Part shown: piece after piece, positions 28,280-37,223 of the stretch
Layout of the letters: every line of letters starts with the position of its first letter
How positions within the stretch are numbered: the stretch's first letter is position 1
Assembly (NCBI GenBank): GCA_028282295.1
Contig: JANQIE010000268.1
Span: forward strand, 1 to 47,708
DNA length: 47,708 bases
Source of the DNA: Desulfobacterales bacterium
Lineage (GTDB): Bacteria; Desulfobacterota; Desulfobacteria; Desulfobacterales; JANQIE01
Direction of reading: 5' to 3'
Made by a program: the position numbers and the translations under genes
Notes under the pieces: generated by a model
The model's database searches: none
The model's input: the letters and a program-made list of their open reading frames with translations, nothing else
What the model was told of the DNA's origin: nothing

Positions 28280-30259
28280 ATGGCATTACCGAACAAACCA
28301 ATGGGTGAACTCAAAGCCGTAAGAGATCCCGAAGTTGTCGAAAAAGAAGTAGATGTTCTGGTCGTGGGCGGTGGTATGGCTGCCTGCGGTACCGCATTTG
28401 AAGTAAAAAAATGGTTGGGTGACGACCAAACCGTTTTGTTGGTCGATAAAGCCGCCATGGAAAGAAGTGGCGCCGTTGCCCAGGGCCTGTCCGCCATCAA
28501 TACCTACATTGGCGACAACTCCCCGGACGACTATGTACGCATGGTCCGCAACGATCTGATGGGTCTGGTGCGTGAAGACTTGATCTTCGACCTGGGCTGC
28601 CACGTTGACGACAGCGTGCACCTGTTTGAAGAATGGGGCCTGCCGGTTTGGAAAAAAACCGAAGACGGCAAAAACCTGGACGGCAAAAAAGGCCAGAAGA
28701 TGGGCACCCTGAAATCCGGCGCCACCCCGGTACGCACCGGTAAATGGCAGATCATGATCAACGGCGAATCCTACAAACGGATCGTTGCCGAAGCTGCCAA
28801 ACTCGCCTTGGGCGATGACAACATTCTCGAGCGTGTATTCATCGTTGAATTGCTGCTCGACGCCAAGGTTGAAAACCAAATCGCCGGCGCGGTCGGTTTC
28901 TCCGTTCGCGAAAACAAAGTCTACATCATCAAATGTAAAACCATGATGGTTGCCTGTGGCGGCGCTGTAAACATTTATCAACCGCGTTCGGTTGGTGAAG
29001 GTAAAGGCCGTGCCTGGTATCCGGTATGGAACGCCGGTTCCACCTACACCATGTGCATGAAGGTCGGTGCCGAGCTCACCATGATGGAAAACCGTTTCAC
29101 CCCGGCCCGTTTTAAAGACGGTTACGGCCCGGTTGGCGCATGGTTCCTGCTGTTCAAAGCCAAAACCCTCAACGGCTTGGGCGAAGCCTTTGCCGGCAGC
29201 GATGCCGCCAAGGCCGAGTTGGAAAAATACGCACCTTACGGAACGGCTGCCATCACTCCGACCTGTCTGCGTAACCACCTGATGCTGTTCGAGATGAAAG
29301 AAGGCCGCGGCCCGATCATGATGGACACCGTGACCGCATTGGCCGAACTCGGTAAAACCATGGACAAAAAAGAACTCAAGCATCTTGAATCCGAAGCTTG
29401 GGAAGACTTCTTGGACATGACCTGCGGTCAGGCCAACCTGTGGTGCGCCCAGGACTGTGAACCGGAAAAGAAAAATTCCGAAATCATGCCGACCGAACCT
29501 TACCTGCTCGGTTCCCACTCCGGTTGCTGCGGTCTGTGGGCTTCCGGTCCGGATTATGACTGGGTGCCGGATGCGTATAAAATCAAAGCCCGTAACGGCA
29601 AGATTTACAAACTGATGACCACGGTTGAAGGTCTGTTCACCGCCGGCGACGGCGTGGGCGGTTCCGGTCACAAGTTCTCTTCCGGTTCACACTCGGAAGG
29701 CCGCACGACTGCCAAACAGATGGTTCGCTTTGCCAAGGACTTTGCCGACTTCACCCCGACCCTGGCCCAGAGCAACGAAGAACTGGTCGACCTGGTTTAC
29801 AAACCGGTTCGTACCTTCCTCGACAATTGCGAATACACCACCGCCGTCGACATCAACCCGAACTACATCAAACCCGAAGGCATGATGTACCGGTTGATGA
29901 AGGCCACCCATGAGTATGGTGCCGGTACCGCGACCTACTACCAGACCAGCAGCAAAAATCTGGAAGTGGTTATGGACCTGCTGCAAACCATGCGCGAAGA
30001 CTGCGACAAAATGGCTGCCGGCGACCTGCACGAACTGATGCGCGCCTGGGAAATCTACCATCGTATCTGGACCGTTGAAGCGCATCTGCGTCACATCCAG
30101 TACCGTAAAGAAACCCGTTATCCGGGCTTCTACTATCAAGCTGACCATCCGGGTCAGGATGATGAGAACTGGTTCTGCTTCGTCAACTCCAAGTACGATC
30201 CTAAAGAAGCCAAATGGGATATCTTCAAGAAAGAATACATCAAGATCATCCCCGACTAA
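28280..30259 (+). CDS. aprA: Adenylylsulfate reductase alpha subunit
   Basis: 659 residues, full length for the sulfate-reducer type. The FAD-containing catalytic subunit reduces APS (adenosine 5'-phosphosulfate) to AMP and sulfite. The dinucleotide-binding motif VVGGGMAACG lies at 28-37. The QGLSAINTYIG segment and the glycine-rich GDGVGGSGHKFSSGSHSEGR segment of the fumarate reductase/AprA fold are present. AAGGAGG precedes the ATG. A strong terminator follows the stop. Codon use is markedly regular (frequent AAA, GGC, GAA, CTG), as expected for a very highly expressed gene. Confidence 0.98.
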   Translation: MALPNKPMGELKAVRDPEVVEKEVDVLVVGGGMAACGTAFEVKKWLGDDQTVLLVDKAAMERSGAVAQGLSAINTYIGDNSPDDYVRMVRNDLMGLVREDLIFDLGCHVDDSVHLFEEWGLPVWKKTEDGKNLDGKKGQKMGTLKSGATPVRTGKWQIMINGESYKRIVAEAAKLALGDDNILERVFIVELLLDAKVENQIAGAVGFSVRENKVYIIKCKTMMVACGGAVNIYQPRSVGEGKGRAWYPVWNAGSTYTMCMKVGAELTMMENRFTPARFKDGYGPVGAWFLLFKAKTLNGLGEAFAGSDAAKAELEKYAPYGTAAITPTCLRNHLMLFEMKEGRGPIMMDTVTALAELGKTMDKKELKHLESEAWEDFLDMTCGQANLWCAQDCEPEKKNSEIMPTEPYLLGSHSGCCGLWASGPDYDWVPDAYKIKARNGKIYKLMTTVEGLFTAGDGVGGSGHKFSSGSHSEGRTTAKQMVRFAKDFADFTPTLAQSNEELVDLVYKPVRTFLDNCEYTTAVDINPNYIKPEGMMYRLMKATHEYGAGTATYYQTSSKNLEVVMDLLQTMREDCDKMAAGDLHELMRAWEIYHRIWTVEAHLRHIQYRKETRYPGFYYQADHPGQDDENWFCFVNSKYDPKEAKWDIFKKEYIKIIPD

Positions 30260-30303
30260 AACCGTACCGGCGAAATTGTTGCCGAAACGTCTAGTCAAGC
30301 ATA

Positions 30304-30337
30304 CCTCCAGGTGCCGTAAGGCGCCTGGAGGTTTTCT
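30304..30337 (+). terminator. Rho-independent terminator after aprA
   Basis: CCTCCAGGTGCC (30304-30315) and GGCGCCTGGAGG (30320-30331) form a 12-bp stem with a GTAA tetraloop, followed by TTTTCT. It closes the aprBA transcript ahead of qmoA. Confidence 0.92.
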
Positions 30338-30386
30338 ATTAATTAATGCACACTATATTGCCGCCCTTGGAGGATTTTTCGAAGTA

Positions 30387-30508
30387 GAAACTGGAATATG
30401 GAAAACAGAAAGGTATTTCATTGCCGGGTTAATGATTTGGCATTCAATTGACATTTGGATTTTTTAATTTGAAATTGATTCACCATCTTTTTTCCAAATT
30501 CCAGTTTC
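30387..30508. repeat. MITE-like inverted-repeat element between aprA and qmoA
   Basis: A 122-base segment with 19-base terminal inverted repeats, GAAACTGGAATATGGAAAA at 30387-30405 and its complement at 30490-30508 with one mismatch. The AT-rich interior has no coding capacity. It lies between the aprA terminator and qmoA and may carry or disturb the qmo promoter. Confidence 0.7.
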
Positions 30509-30588
30509 GCTTACGGAAAAACTTTGCAAGCAGGCGGCTGGTGTAAAAAATTCACCCCAAATCGTAATTTTTTGCACGGAGGGATAGC

Positions 30589-31866
30589 ATGACAGAAGAA
30601 AAAACTGCCCCAGCAAGTGGCAGCATCATGGTCGTTGGCGGTGGAATCAGTGGCCTGACGACGGCCCTGGAAGCGGCCGAAGTCGGGTACGAGGTGTTTA
30701 TTGTTGAAAAAAATCCCTACCTGGGCGGACGTGTCGCACAATTGAATCAGTATTTCCCCAAACTGTGCCCCCCCACTTGCGGACTTGAAATCAATTTCAG
30801 GCGCATCAAAGATAATCCTCGCATCAAAGTATTTACCCTGGCGGAAATTGAAAAGGTTGACGGCACGCCCGGCAATTATAACGTGGCCGTCAAGATAAAT
30901 CCCCGCTATGTCAATGCAAACTGCACCTGTTGCGGAGCGTGCGCCGACGCCTGCCAAACCGAAATCAACAGTCCCTTTGACTTTGAGATGCAAAAGATCA
31001 AAGCGGCTCACCTGCCTTACAACATGGCCTTTCCGGCACGCTATATTTTAAGTCCGGCAATTATAGGCACCGAGGACGCCCGGCGCGCCAAAGAGGCCTG
31101 CAAATATGACGCTGTTGATTTGGACATGCAAGCCAAGTCCATCAATCTGAATGTCGGCGCGGTAGTGTTTGCGACCGGTTGGGAACCCTACGACGCAGCC
31201 AAAATCGACAATCTGGGGTTTGGCCGTTACACCAATATCATCACTAACATGATGATGGAACGGCTGGCGTCGCCCAATGGGCCGACCGGCGGCAGGATTT
31301 TGCGTCCCTCCGATGACAAAGGCCCCGAAAGCGTAGCCTTTGTGCAATGCGCCGGCTCGCGCGATGAAAATCACCTACCTTACTGCAGCTATATCTGCTG
31401 CATGGCATCGTTGAAGCAGGCCACCTATGTGCGGGAACGGTACCCGGAAGCCAGAATTTACATTTTCTATATTGACATGCGCGCCCCTGGTTATCGTTAC
31501 GAAAAATTTTACCAGAAACTTAAAGAAGACGAGAATGTTTTCTTTATCAAGGGCAAGGTGGCTGAAGTTGACGAGGATGCCGGCAATGGCAATGTCACCG
31601 TGGTTGCCGAAAACGCCGTGACCGGCGAAAAAGTCAGACAGGAAGTCGAAATGGCGGTACTGGCCACCGGCATGCAGCCGAGCACCGCTCTAAATAAACT
31701 TCCGGCCGACCTGAAGTACAATGCGGACGGTTTCATCGTTAATGACTTTACCAAAGGCGGGCTGTTTGCCGCCGGTTGTGCCAACAAACCGGCGGATGTG
31801 GTCTCGTCCAACCAGAATGCAACCGGTATGGCCTTGAAGGCGATTCAAACCCTGGTGAATAGGTAG
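30589..31866 (+). CDS. qmoA: Quinone-interacting membrane-bound oxidoreductase subunit QmoA (HdrA-like)
   Basis: 425 residues. QmoABC passes electrons from menaquinol towards AprBA. QmoA is an HdrA-like cytoplasmic flavoprotein: FAD motif VVGGGISGL (15-23), an HdrA-type NPYLGGRVAQLNQYFPKLCPPTCG segment, and a CTCCGACADAC cysteine cluster. The second half carries a further dinucleotide motif and ends with the FAD-contacting GGLFAAGCANKPADV segment. GGAGGGATAGC precedes the ATG. First gene of qmoABC, downstream of aprBA as in most sulfate reducers. Confidence 0.97.
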   Translation: MTEEKTAPASGSIMVVGGGISGLTTALEAAEVGYEVFIVEKNPYLGGRVAQLNQYFPKLCPPTCGLEINFRRIKDNPRIKVFTLAEIEKVDGTPGNYNVAVKINPRYVNANCTCCGACADACQTEINSPFDFEMQKIKAAHLPYNMAFPARYILSPAIIGTEDARRAKEACKYDAVDLDMQAKSINLNVGAVVFATGWEPYDAAKIDNLGFGRYTNIITNMMMERLASPNGPTGGRILRPSDDKGPESVAFVQCAGSRDENHLPYCSYICCMASLKQATYVRERYPEARIYIFYIDMRAPGYRYEKFYQKLKEDENVFFIKGKVAEVDEDAGNGNVTVVAENAVTGEKVRQEVEMAVLATGMQPSTALNKLPADLKYNADGFIVNDFTKGGLFAAGCANKPADVVSSNQNATGMALKAIQTLVNR

Positions 31867-31877
31867 GAGGTTTATCC

Positions 31878-34214
31878 ATGGATAAAAAATATGGTGTGTA
31901 TATCTGCAAAGGCTGCGGCATCGGGGAATCGCTGGATATTGAAGCCCTGGGCGACGTGGCCAAGGAAGAAGGTTTAGGGGTCAAAACCCATGATATCCTG
32001 TGCGGCAAGGACGGGATTGACCTATTGAAAAAAGAGATTGCCGACGGTGTCAATGCGCTTTCCATCTGCGCCTGCTCGCGGCGGGTGATGTTTGACGTTT
32101 TCCGGTTTGACGGCTGTATCGTGGACCGGGTCAACCTGCGTGAAGGCGTTGCCTGGTCGCATCCGCGGAGCGAGTTTCCGGCCCTGACCGAAGAAGAGAA
32201 AGAGGACGAAGACAAGTTCGACCGGGTTCAAATGATGGCCGAAGACTATCTGAAAATGAGCATGGCGCGTTTGGAAAAGGTCGACCTGCCTGAGCCGTTC
32301 AAGCTGGACAGTCTCAGCAACAAAATCCTGATCATCGGTGGCGGCGTGGCCGGGTTGACGGCGGCCGAAGATATCGCCAAGGCCGGCTACGAGGTTACCC
32401 TCGTTGAAAAAGAAGACGCCCTGGGCGGCAAGGCGGCGACCTGGCGCAAGCAGTTGCCGTTGGAAGATCCCTATGAAACCCTGATTGCTCCAATGGTTCA
32501 GGACAAAATCCAGGCCGTGGAAAGCAATGCCAGGATTACCGTCAAAACCAATACGGTGGTGGCCCGCATTGCCGGTCAACCGGGTGATTTTACGGTAACC
32601 TTGAAAAAACCGGGTGAAAAAATCGAATTCGACGTGCCGTTTCCACTGCCCGATGAAATGAAAGTCGATGAAAAGGGCAAGGAGCTGGATGTTGAAAAGC
32701 TGCACGAGAAGTACCTGGAATACAATGAAGGCCGTCAGGATATTCTGCAAACCGATCCTAACGGCGAAAAATACGGTGCGGTCGTGCTGGCGGCCGGCTG
32801 GCGCCCTGATGAACCCGTGGCTGAAGAACTGGCTCATTTGGGCTTCGGCACCATCGAAGATGTAATAACCAACACCAAATTTGAGGAAATTGCCGCGGCC
32901 GGCAAAATTGTACGCCCATCGGACGGCAAGGCCGCCCAATCGGTGGTGTTTATTCAGAGCCCCGGTAAAGGAGATGATGATGCCGATTTCGACTATGCCG
33001 GATCGGTAACCAGCCTGGTAGCACTTAAACAGGCCAAATATGTGCGCGAAGACTACACCGACGGCAAAGCCTATGTCTTCTATCAACATATGCGCACCCC
33101 CGGCCTGAACGAAAATTTCTACAAAAGTGCCCAACAGGACCCCGGTATTTTCATGACCAAGGGGGACGTCATCAGTGTTGCCAAAAATGGTGGCGGGCTT
33201 GTGGTGGAAGCCGACAACACCCTTTTGGGCGAAAAGGTTCAGGTCAAAGCCGACATGGTGGTTCTGGGAACCGGCATGGTGCCGGTAACCAAGGATGAGC
33301 CGGTGGTCAATCTGGCCTATCGGCAAGGACCGGCCTTCCGGGACAACGCCTTGTTCGACGAATACGCGGATTCGAATTTTATCTGTTTTCCGTATGAAAC
33401 CCAGCGAACCGGGATTTACGCCTGCGGTGCGGTACGCCGCAGCATGACCGTCGAGGAGACCATCGAAGACGCCGCCGGCGCCGCCCTGAAAGCGATCCAG
33501 GCGATCGAGTCGTCCAGCCGTGGGATTGCGGTCCATCCGCGTAGCGGCGATATGACCTATCCGGACTTTTTCTTCCAGCGCTGCACCCAATGCAAACGCT
33601 GCACCGAAGAATGCCCGTTCGGCGCCCTGGATGATGATGAAAAAGGTACGCCCAAACCGAATCCGACCCGTTGCCGTCGTTGCGGCACCTGCATGGGCGC
33701 CTGCCCGGAACGGATCATCGGTTTTGCCGACTACAACATTGACAGCATCGGTTCGCAGGTCAAGGCCATCGGCGTGCCGTCCGAGGACGATTACGACGAG
33801 CCGCCGTTGCGGATTCTCGGCTTGGTCTGTGAAAACGACGCCTATCCGGCCCTCGATATCCTGGCTATGAACAAACTGTCATATTCGGCTGATGTGCGGT
33901 TGATACCGGTGCGTTGTCTTGGTTCAGTCAACGTCATCTGGATCAAGGACGCGTTGAGCCAGGGCATGGACGGTGTGTTCCTGTTGGGTTGCAAGCACGG
34001 CGACGACTACCAGTGCCATTTTGTCAAGGGTAGCGAACTGGCCGAGATCCGTATGAAGAAGATCGGCGACGCCCTGGCGAGCCTGGCACTGGAAGAAGAA
34101 CGGGTAGCGCAGTTCCAGATCGCCATTGACGAATACGACAAGGCGCCTGAGATCATCAATAAGTTCGTTGAAGAGGTCGAAGAACTCGGACCGAACCCGT
34201 TCAAGGGCTTTTAA
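31878..34214 (+). CDS. qmoB: Quinone-interacting membrane-bound oxidoreductase subunit QmoB (HdrA/MvhD-like)
   Basis: 778 residues. N-terminal part with YICKGCGIGE, a large HdrA-like flavin domain (GGGVAGLTAAEDIAKAG near residue 155), then a two-cluster ferredoxin module with CTQCKRCTEEC and CRRCGTCMGAC near residues 575-610. The C-terminal roughly 140 residues match the MvhD/FrhD delta-subunit type (VRCLGSVNVIWIKDAL, GCKHGDDYQCHF). QmoB is thought to form the cytoplasmic electron-transfer core with QmoA. It starts 11 bases after qmoA, with GGAGG just upstream. Confidence 0.97.
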   Translation: MDKKYGVYICKGCGIGESLDIEALGDVAKEEGLGVKTHDILCGKDGIDLLKKEIADGVNALSICACSRRVMFDVFRFDGCIVDRVNLREGVAWSHPRSEFPALTEEEKEDEDKFDRVQMMAEDYLKMSMARLEKVDLPEPFKLDSLSNKILIIGGGVAGLTAAEDIAKAGYEVTLVEKEDALGGKAATWRKQLPLEDPYETLIAPMVQDKIQAVESNARITVKTNTVVARIAGQPGDFTVTLKKPGEKIEFDVPFPLPDEMKVDEKGKELDVEKLHEKYLEYNEGRQDILQTDPNGEKYGAVVLAAGWRPDEPVAEELAHLGFGTIEDVITNTKFEEIAAAGKIVRPSDGKAAQSVVFIQSPGKGDDDADFDYAGSVTSLVALKQAKYVREDYTDGKAYVFYQHMRTPGLNENFYKSAQQDPGIFMTKGDVISVAKNGGGLVVEADNTLLGEKVQVKADMVVLGTGMVPVTKDEPVVNLAYRQGPAFRDNALFDEYADSNFICFPYETQRTGIYACGAVRRSMTVEETIEDAAGAALKAIQAIESSSRGIAVHPRSGDMTYPDFFFQRCTQCKRCTEECPFGALDDDEKGTPKPNPTRCRRCGTCMGACPERIIGFADYNIDSIGSQVKAIGVPSEDDYDEPPLRILGLVCENDAYPALDILAMNKLSYSADVRLIPVRCLGSVNVIWIKDALSQGMDGVFLLGCKHGDDYQCHFVKGSELAEIRMKKIGDALASLALEEERVAQFQIAIDEYDKAPEIINKFVEEVEELGPNPFKGF

Positions 34215-34285
34215 GCCGGGAGCGTCCTAATTGAAAATATAAAGCCCGCGGGGCCATAAAGATAAATCAAGTTAGGAGGTATCAA

Positions 34286-35434
34286 ATGGCGGAAGCAAAG
34301 ATACTCGAGCCGGATGTCGGATTTGTAAAGGAAGTGGTCGGGCTCGGAGGCGAAACGCTAAAAAAATGTTTCCAGTGCGCCACATGCAGTGTGGCTTGTA
34401 AAATCTCGCCGGAAAACAAACCCTATCCGCGCAAGGAGATGATCGCCGCATCCTGGGGTCTCAAGGATCAATTGGTCAACAATGCCGATATATGGCTTTG
34501 CCACAATTGCGGAGACTGTACGACCCTGTGCCCGCGCGGCGCCGCGCCGGGCGATGTCCTTGGTGCCGTACGGGCGTATGCCATCAGTGAATACGCAACG
34601 CCCAAAGTAATGGGCAAAATGGTCAACGATCCCAAAAGCCTGCCACTTTTGTTGGGAATTCCGGCGGTCCTGATCCTTGTGGTGGGGCTGCTGTTTAATA
34701 TTGTGGGACTCGACTGGCTGAATTTCAACCCGGTCGGTGATCAGCTTTGGGGCGACGATTACATCGCCAACTACATGGTGGATATCATCATGGTGCCCAC
34801 GTTTTTTGCGGCCATCGGTGTGTTTGCGCTGGGGCTCAAACGATTTATCGGCGACATGCACGCCAACGCATTGGCGGACGGAAAAACAGCCAAAGCAACC
34901 ATCGATCCGCGCGGCTTTGTGCAGGCACTGATCAAGGTTGCGCCAACGATTATGAAGCATAACCAGTTCAGTGATTGCGGCGAAAACAAGGAACGCGCCA
35001 CCGCACATATGATGGTGCTTTTCGGTTTTATCGCCCTGTTTATTGTAACCGGCTGCTTCTTTTTCGCCGAATGGGTGCTGCATATCGACGGCCCCTATCG
35101 CCAGATCAATCCGGTTAAATGGTTGGGTAATGTGGGCGGTATTGCTTTGATCATAGGCACTGGTCTGATGATCGCCAACCGCATGAAAAAGACGGACCAA
35201 TTGAGCAGCTACAAAGATTGGTACTTGTTGGGCCTGGTCATGGGACTGGGGGTAACCGGCATGCTGACCGAAATGATCCGTTTGGGCGGCATGTATGATC
35301 TGATGGCGGTGATTTATTACGTGCATCTGATCCTGGTGTGGGCGCTTTTCGCCTACACACCGTATTCCAAGCTGGCGCACCTGGTTTACCGGACAGCAGC
35401 CATGGCCTATAACGAATACGCGGAACGCAAATAA
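34286..35434 (+). CDS. qmoC: Quinone-interacting membrane-bound oxidoreductase subunit QmoC (HdrC/HdrE-like)
   Basis: 382 residues. It fuses an HdrC-like ferredoxin domain (CFQCATCSVAC near residue 30; CHNCGDCTTLC near 75) to an HdrE/cytochrome b-like membrane domain with about six hydrophobic segments between residues 120 and 370. The membrane part is the expected menaquinol-oxidising and heme b-binding module; several candidate His ligands are visible. AGGAGG precedes the ATG. Last gene of qmoABC; a terminator follows 23 bases after the stop. Confidence 0.97.
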   Translation: MAEAKILEPDVGFVKEVVGLGGETLKKCFQCATCSVACKISPENKPYPRKEMIAASWGLKDQLVNNADIWLCHNCGDCTTLCPRGAAPGDVLGAVRAYAISEYATPKVMGKMVNDPKSLPLLLGIPAVLILVVGLLFNIVGLDWLNFNPVGDQLWGDDYIANYMVDIIMVPTFFAAIGVFALGLKRFIGDMHANALADGKTAKATIDPRGFVQALIKVAPTIMKHNQFSDCGENKERATAHMMVLFGFIALFIVTGCFFFAEWVLHIDGPYRQINPVKWLGNVGGIALIIGTGLMIANRMKKTDQLSSYKDWYLLGLVMGLGVTGMLTEMIRLGGMYDLMAVIYYVHLILVWALFAYTPYSKLAHLVYRTAAMAYNEYAERK

Positions 35435-35457
35435 TCGCGCCGCAAGTTAAACCTTAC

Positions 35458-35495
35458 AAAAAGGGAATCCGACGGGTTGTTGGATTCCCTTTTTT
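35458..35495 (+). terminator. Rho-independent terminator after qmoC
   Basis: AAGGGAATCC (35461-35470) pairs with GGATTCCCTT (35482-35491), followed by T residues, and is preceded by an A run, so it could work in both directions. It ends the apr-qmo block. Confidence 0.92.
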
Positions 35496-35611
35496 ATTGG
35501 AGGACGTATAGCCGGCCCCAGCGTTTGCGCAGGGGGGCTGTTTGTCAAGCTTGAGGCCCGGTTTGCCGATAATAATTTTGGTAGGTAAGAGATCGGCCCG
35601 TAGTTCAATCT

Positions 35612-35628
35612 GGTGGGCATGGCCCACC
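35612..35628. repeat. 17-bp hairpin unit, left copy
   Basis: GGTGGGC-ATG-GCCCACC is a perfect 7-bp stem. A sister unit with the same arms lies at 35738-35754, and the pair brackets a MITE-like element. Confidence 0.6.
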
Positions 35629-35660
35629 CTACAAACCTATCCAACGGCAATAGTTAGGTA

Positions 35661-35735
35661 GTGTCCATCCGCAAATGGTAGATTTTGGCTACGGCCTTGG
35701 CCTGGGCCAAAAAATGCCATTTGCTGGATGGACAC
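35661..35735. mobile_element. MITE-like element, short copy (75 bp)
   Basis: Terminal inverted repeats GTGTCCATCCGCAAATGG and CCATTTGCTGGATGGACAC make this a near-perfect hairpin. Its left end, with the following TAGATTTTGG, matches the long copy at 15434 and the fragment at 44034, but the interior block of the long copies is missing. It looks like an internally deleted version of the same family. Confidence 0.7.
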
Positions 35736-35737
35736 CT

Positions 35738-35754
35738 GGTGGGCCGTGCCCACC
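35738..35754. repeat. 17-bp hairpin unit, right copy
   Basis: GGTGGGC-CGT-GCCCACC, the same 7-bp arms as 35612-35628 in the same orientation, directly after the MITE-like element. Confidence 0.6.
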
Positions 35755-35883
35755 AACATTATCTGGATAATCTCCACATACGATTGCCCTGCAAAAAAAT
35801 GTTGTTCTGCTGCGGAATTTTCAGTAATGAGGGCACATTTGATGTAAGCGTTAGGTTTAAAAGACCCATTCAGAGGAGGCGAG

Positions 35884-36102
35884 ATGGTACAAAAAAAGCG
35901 CTCCGGAAAAGATCGACGTAGCGGCAAAGACAGGCGTACCAAGTCGAGCAAAGCGTATCTTGAAAATGGCGGGCTTGAGCGCCGCAGGAAAGATGAGCGC
36001 CGCTCAGGTGAGGAACGTCGACAGGGCTGGGTCAGGGTCAACGATTGGATGAGTGTCTGGGTGGACGATGTCGCCGAGCCGGAGGAGGATAGCGGTTCTT
36101 AA
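35884..36102 (+). CDS. Small arginine-rich protein with RRSGKDRR repeats
   Basis: 72 residues, start supported by GAGGAGGCGAG just before the ATG. The first 50 residues are highly basic with repeated units (RSGKDRR twice, then RRKDERRSGEERR), followed by a short acidic Trp-containing tail (WMSVWVDDVAEPEED). Proteins with RRSGxDRR repeats occur in Desulfobacterota but have no known role; nucleic-acid binding is a guess from charge alone. Confidence 0.6.
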   Translation: MVQKKRSGKDRRSGKDRRTKSSKAYLENGGLERRRKDERRSGEERRQGWVRVNDWMSVWVDDVAEPEEDSGS

Positions 36103-36257
36103 GGTCACCTTGGCAAATGTTTTGGGCGGCCTGTCGTCATCACACCGTATTGGTTGCTTCGCGTATTGCCACTCCGAAAAAACAGCATCGCAGTTTTTAC
36201 CTGCTCCAGTTGAGTTTGGTATTCCTCTGACAATAAGTCTATTTTCCAGCGACAACG

Positions 36258-36659
36258 TTACGCTTCAATGCGAAAGGCGTGCGCAATCGTTGCATTGATC
36301 GATGCAATGGCGCCACAATATTTGGCCGCCGACAATTCGATCGCGCGCTCGACTGCCTGGGGCTTAACATCCTGCCCATGAACCACAAATTCAACGTCCA
36401 GGTGCGTAAATCGCTTGGGATGGTCCTTGGCCCGTTGGCCCGAAATATTGACGGTGACACCTGTAACCGGCGCCCGCTTTTTCTTCAAGATGGAAACCAC
36501 GTCCATGGCGGTGCAGCCGGCAACCCCGATCAGCACCAGTTGCATGGGGCTCGGGCCGGTGCCGCCCTCGGGCGAATCGATTACCAAGGCCGGGGCGTGT
36601 TCCGCCTGGGCCACGAATTGCATTTTTTGCGTCCATGTCAAAGTGGCGTTCAAATCCAT
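36258..36659 (-). CDS. OsmC-family protein
   Basis: 133 residues. OsmC/Ohr-fold proteins detoxify organic or acyl hydroperoxides with a Cys pair. The nucleophile candidate lies in VAGCTAMD (residue about 49) and the second Cys in KYCGAI (about 114), the standard pattern of the YhfA-like branch. It is downstream of the Fur-family gene on the same strand, but a 36-bp repeat lies between them, so linkage is uncertain. Confidence 0.88.
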   Translation of the reverse strand: MDLNATLTWTQKMQFVAQAEHAPALVIDSPEGGTGPSPMQLVLIGVAGCTAMDVVSILKKKRAPVTGVTVNISGQRAKDHPKRFTHLDVEFVVHGQDVKPQAVERAIELSAAKYCGAIASINATIAHAFRIEA

Positions 36660-36671
36660 GATCTCTCCTTA

Positions 36672-36707
36672 GGGCTCACGCAAAAATAATTTCACATTTT
36701 AGGCGCC
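36672..36707. repeat. Dispersed 36-bp repeat, copy 2
   Basis: Differs from 24857-24892 by a single G to A change. Located between the OsmC start and the Fur-family stop; a degenerate CCCATCCGAAAATAG follows, resembling the MITE-family terminus. Confidence 0.7.
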
Positions 36708-36744
36708 CGGCCCATCCGAAAATAGTATTGTTGAAACGAAAAGG

Positions 36745-37125
36745 TCACCTGGTCACCCCGACGCAAGACGGACAGACACCGTATAAAAATATTTCGTGAT
36801 CTTCCACGACAAATCCATCGGGAGCCGCGTCCTCTTCCTTCAGGGCGCAGCCGGGAAGCTCAAAGGCACGGTTGCACTCACGGCAATGAAAGTGGTGGTG
36901 ATGTCCCTTTCCGGTGCGTTCGTACAAAGCTCCGAGAGATGGATGGAAGATCCGTTTCAACCACCCGTCATCGATAAGAAGCTTAAGATTCCTGTAGACC
37001 GTTGCCTGGTTGAGCGACTCCACGAGCTTGCGGCCGTAATTTAGAACCTCATCTACACCCAACGGTCTATCATGTTCCCTGAAGACCTGCTCTATGGCCA
37101 TTCTCTGTGTCGTGTTACGTCTCAA
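36745..37125 (-). CDS. zur: Fur-family metalloregulator, probable Zur (TTG start)
   Basis: 126 residues from TTG 37125. The winged-helix domain contains [17 protein letters not shown], the recognition-helix region of Fur proteins. The metal domain has [11 protein letters not shown] and GVCPSC, giving the structural CxxC pair and His ligands. AAGGAGG at 37134-37140 lies 8 bases before the TTG, whereas the upstream in-frame ATG at 37218 has no ribosome-binding site and only six bases to the operator palindrome. Zur is preferred over Fur or PerR because of the surrounding zinc-limitation genes (znuA, zinc-free dksA and rpmG). A Zn-loaded dimer would repress these. Confidence 0.8.
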   Translation of the reverse strand: MRRNTTQRMAIEQVFREHDRPLGVDEVLNYGRKLVESLNQATVYRNLKLLIDDGWLKRIFHPSLGALYERTGKGHHHHFHCRECNRAFELPGCALKEEDAAPDGFVVEDHEIFLYGVCPSCVGVTR

Positions 37126-37223
37126 GGTCTGAACCTCCTTTTTTGTAGAGTCTAAGTTTTTCCCACTGTTATTGCAAGTGTCTTCGCAATAAGCTTGACA
37201 TGCGTTGTCCTCAGACATATTGT

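Noticed and set aside
28286-29671. 461-residue minus-strand frame opposite aprA
   Set aside because: A shadow of the strongly biased aprA codon pattern; aprA itself is unmistakable.
32022-33590. 522-residue minus-strand frame opposite qmoB
   Set aside because: Shadow frame; the plus strand carries QmoB cysteine clusters and flavin motifs.
36745-37125. PerR or Fur as the identity of the regulator
   Set aside because: Not excluded by sequence, but the neighbours are zinc-sparing genes rather than peroxide or iron genes, so Zur is preferred.
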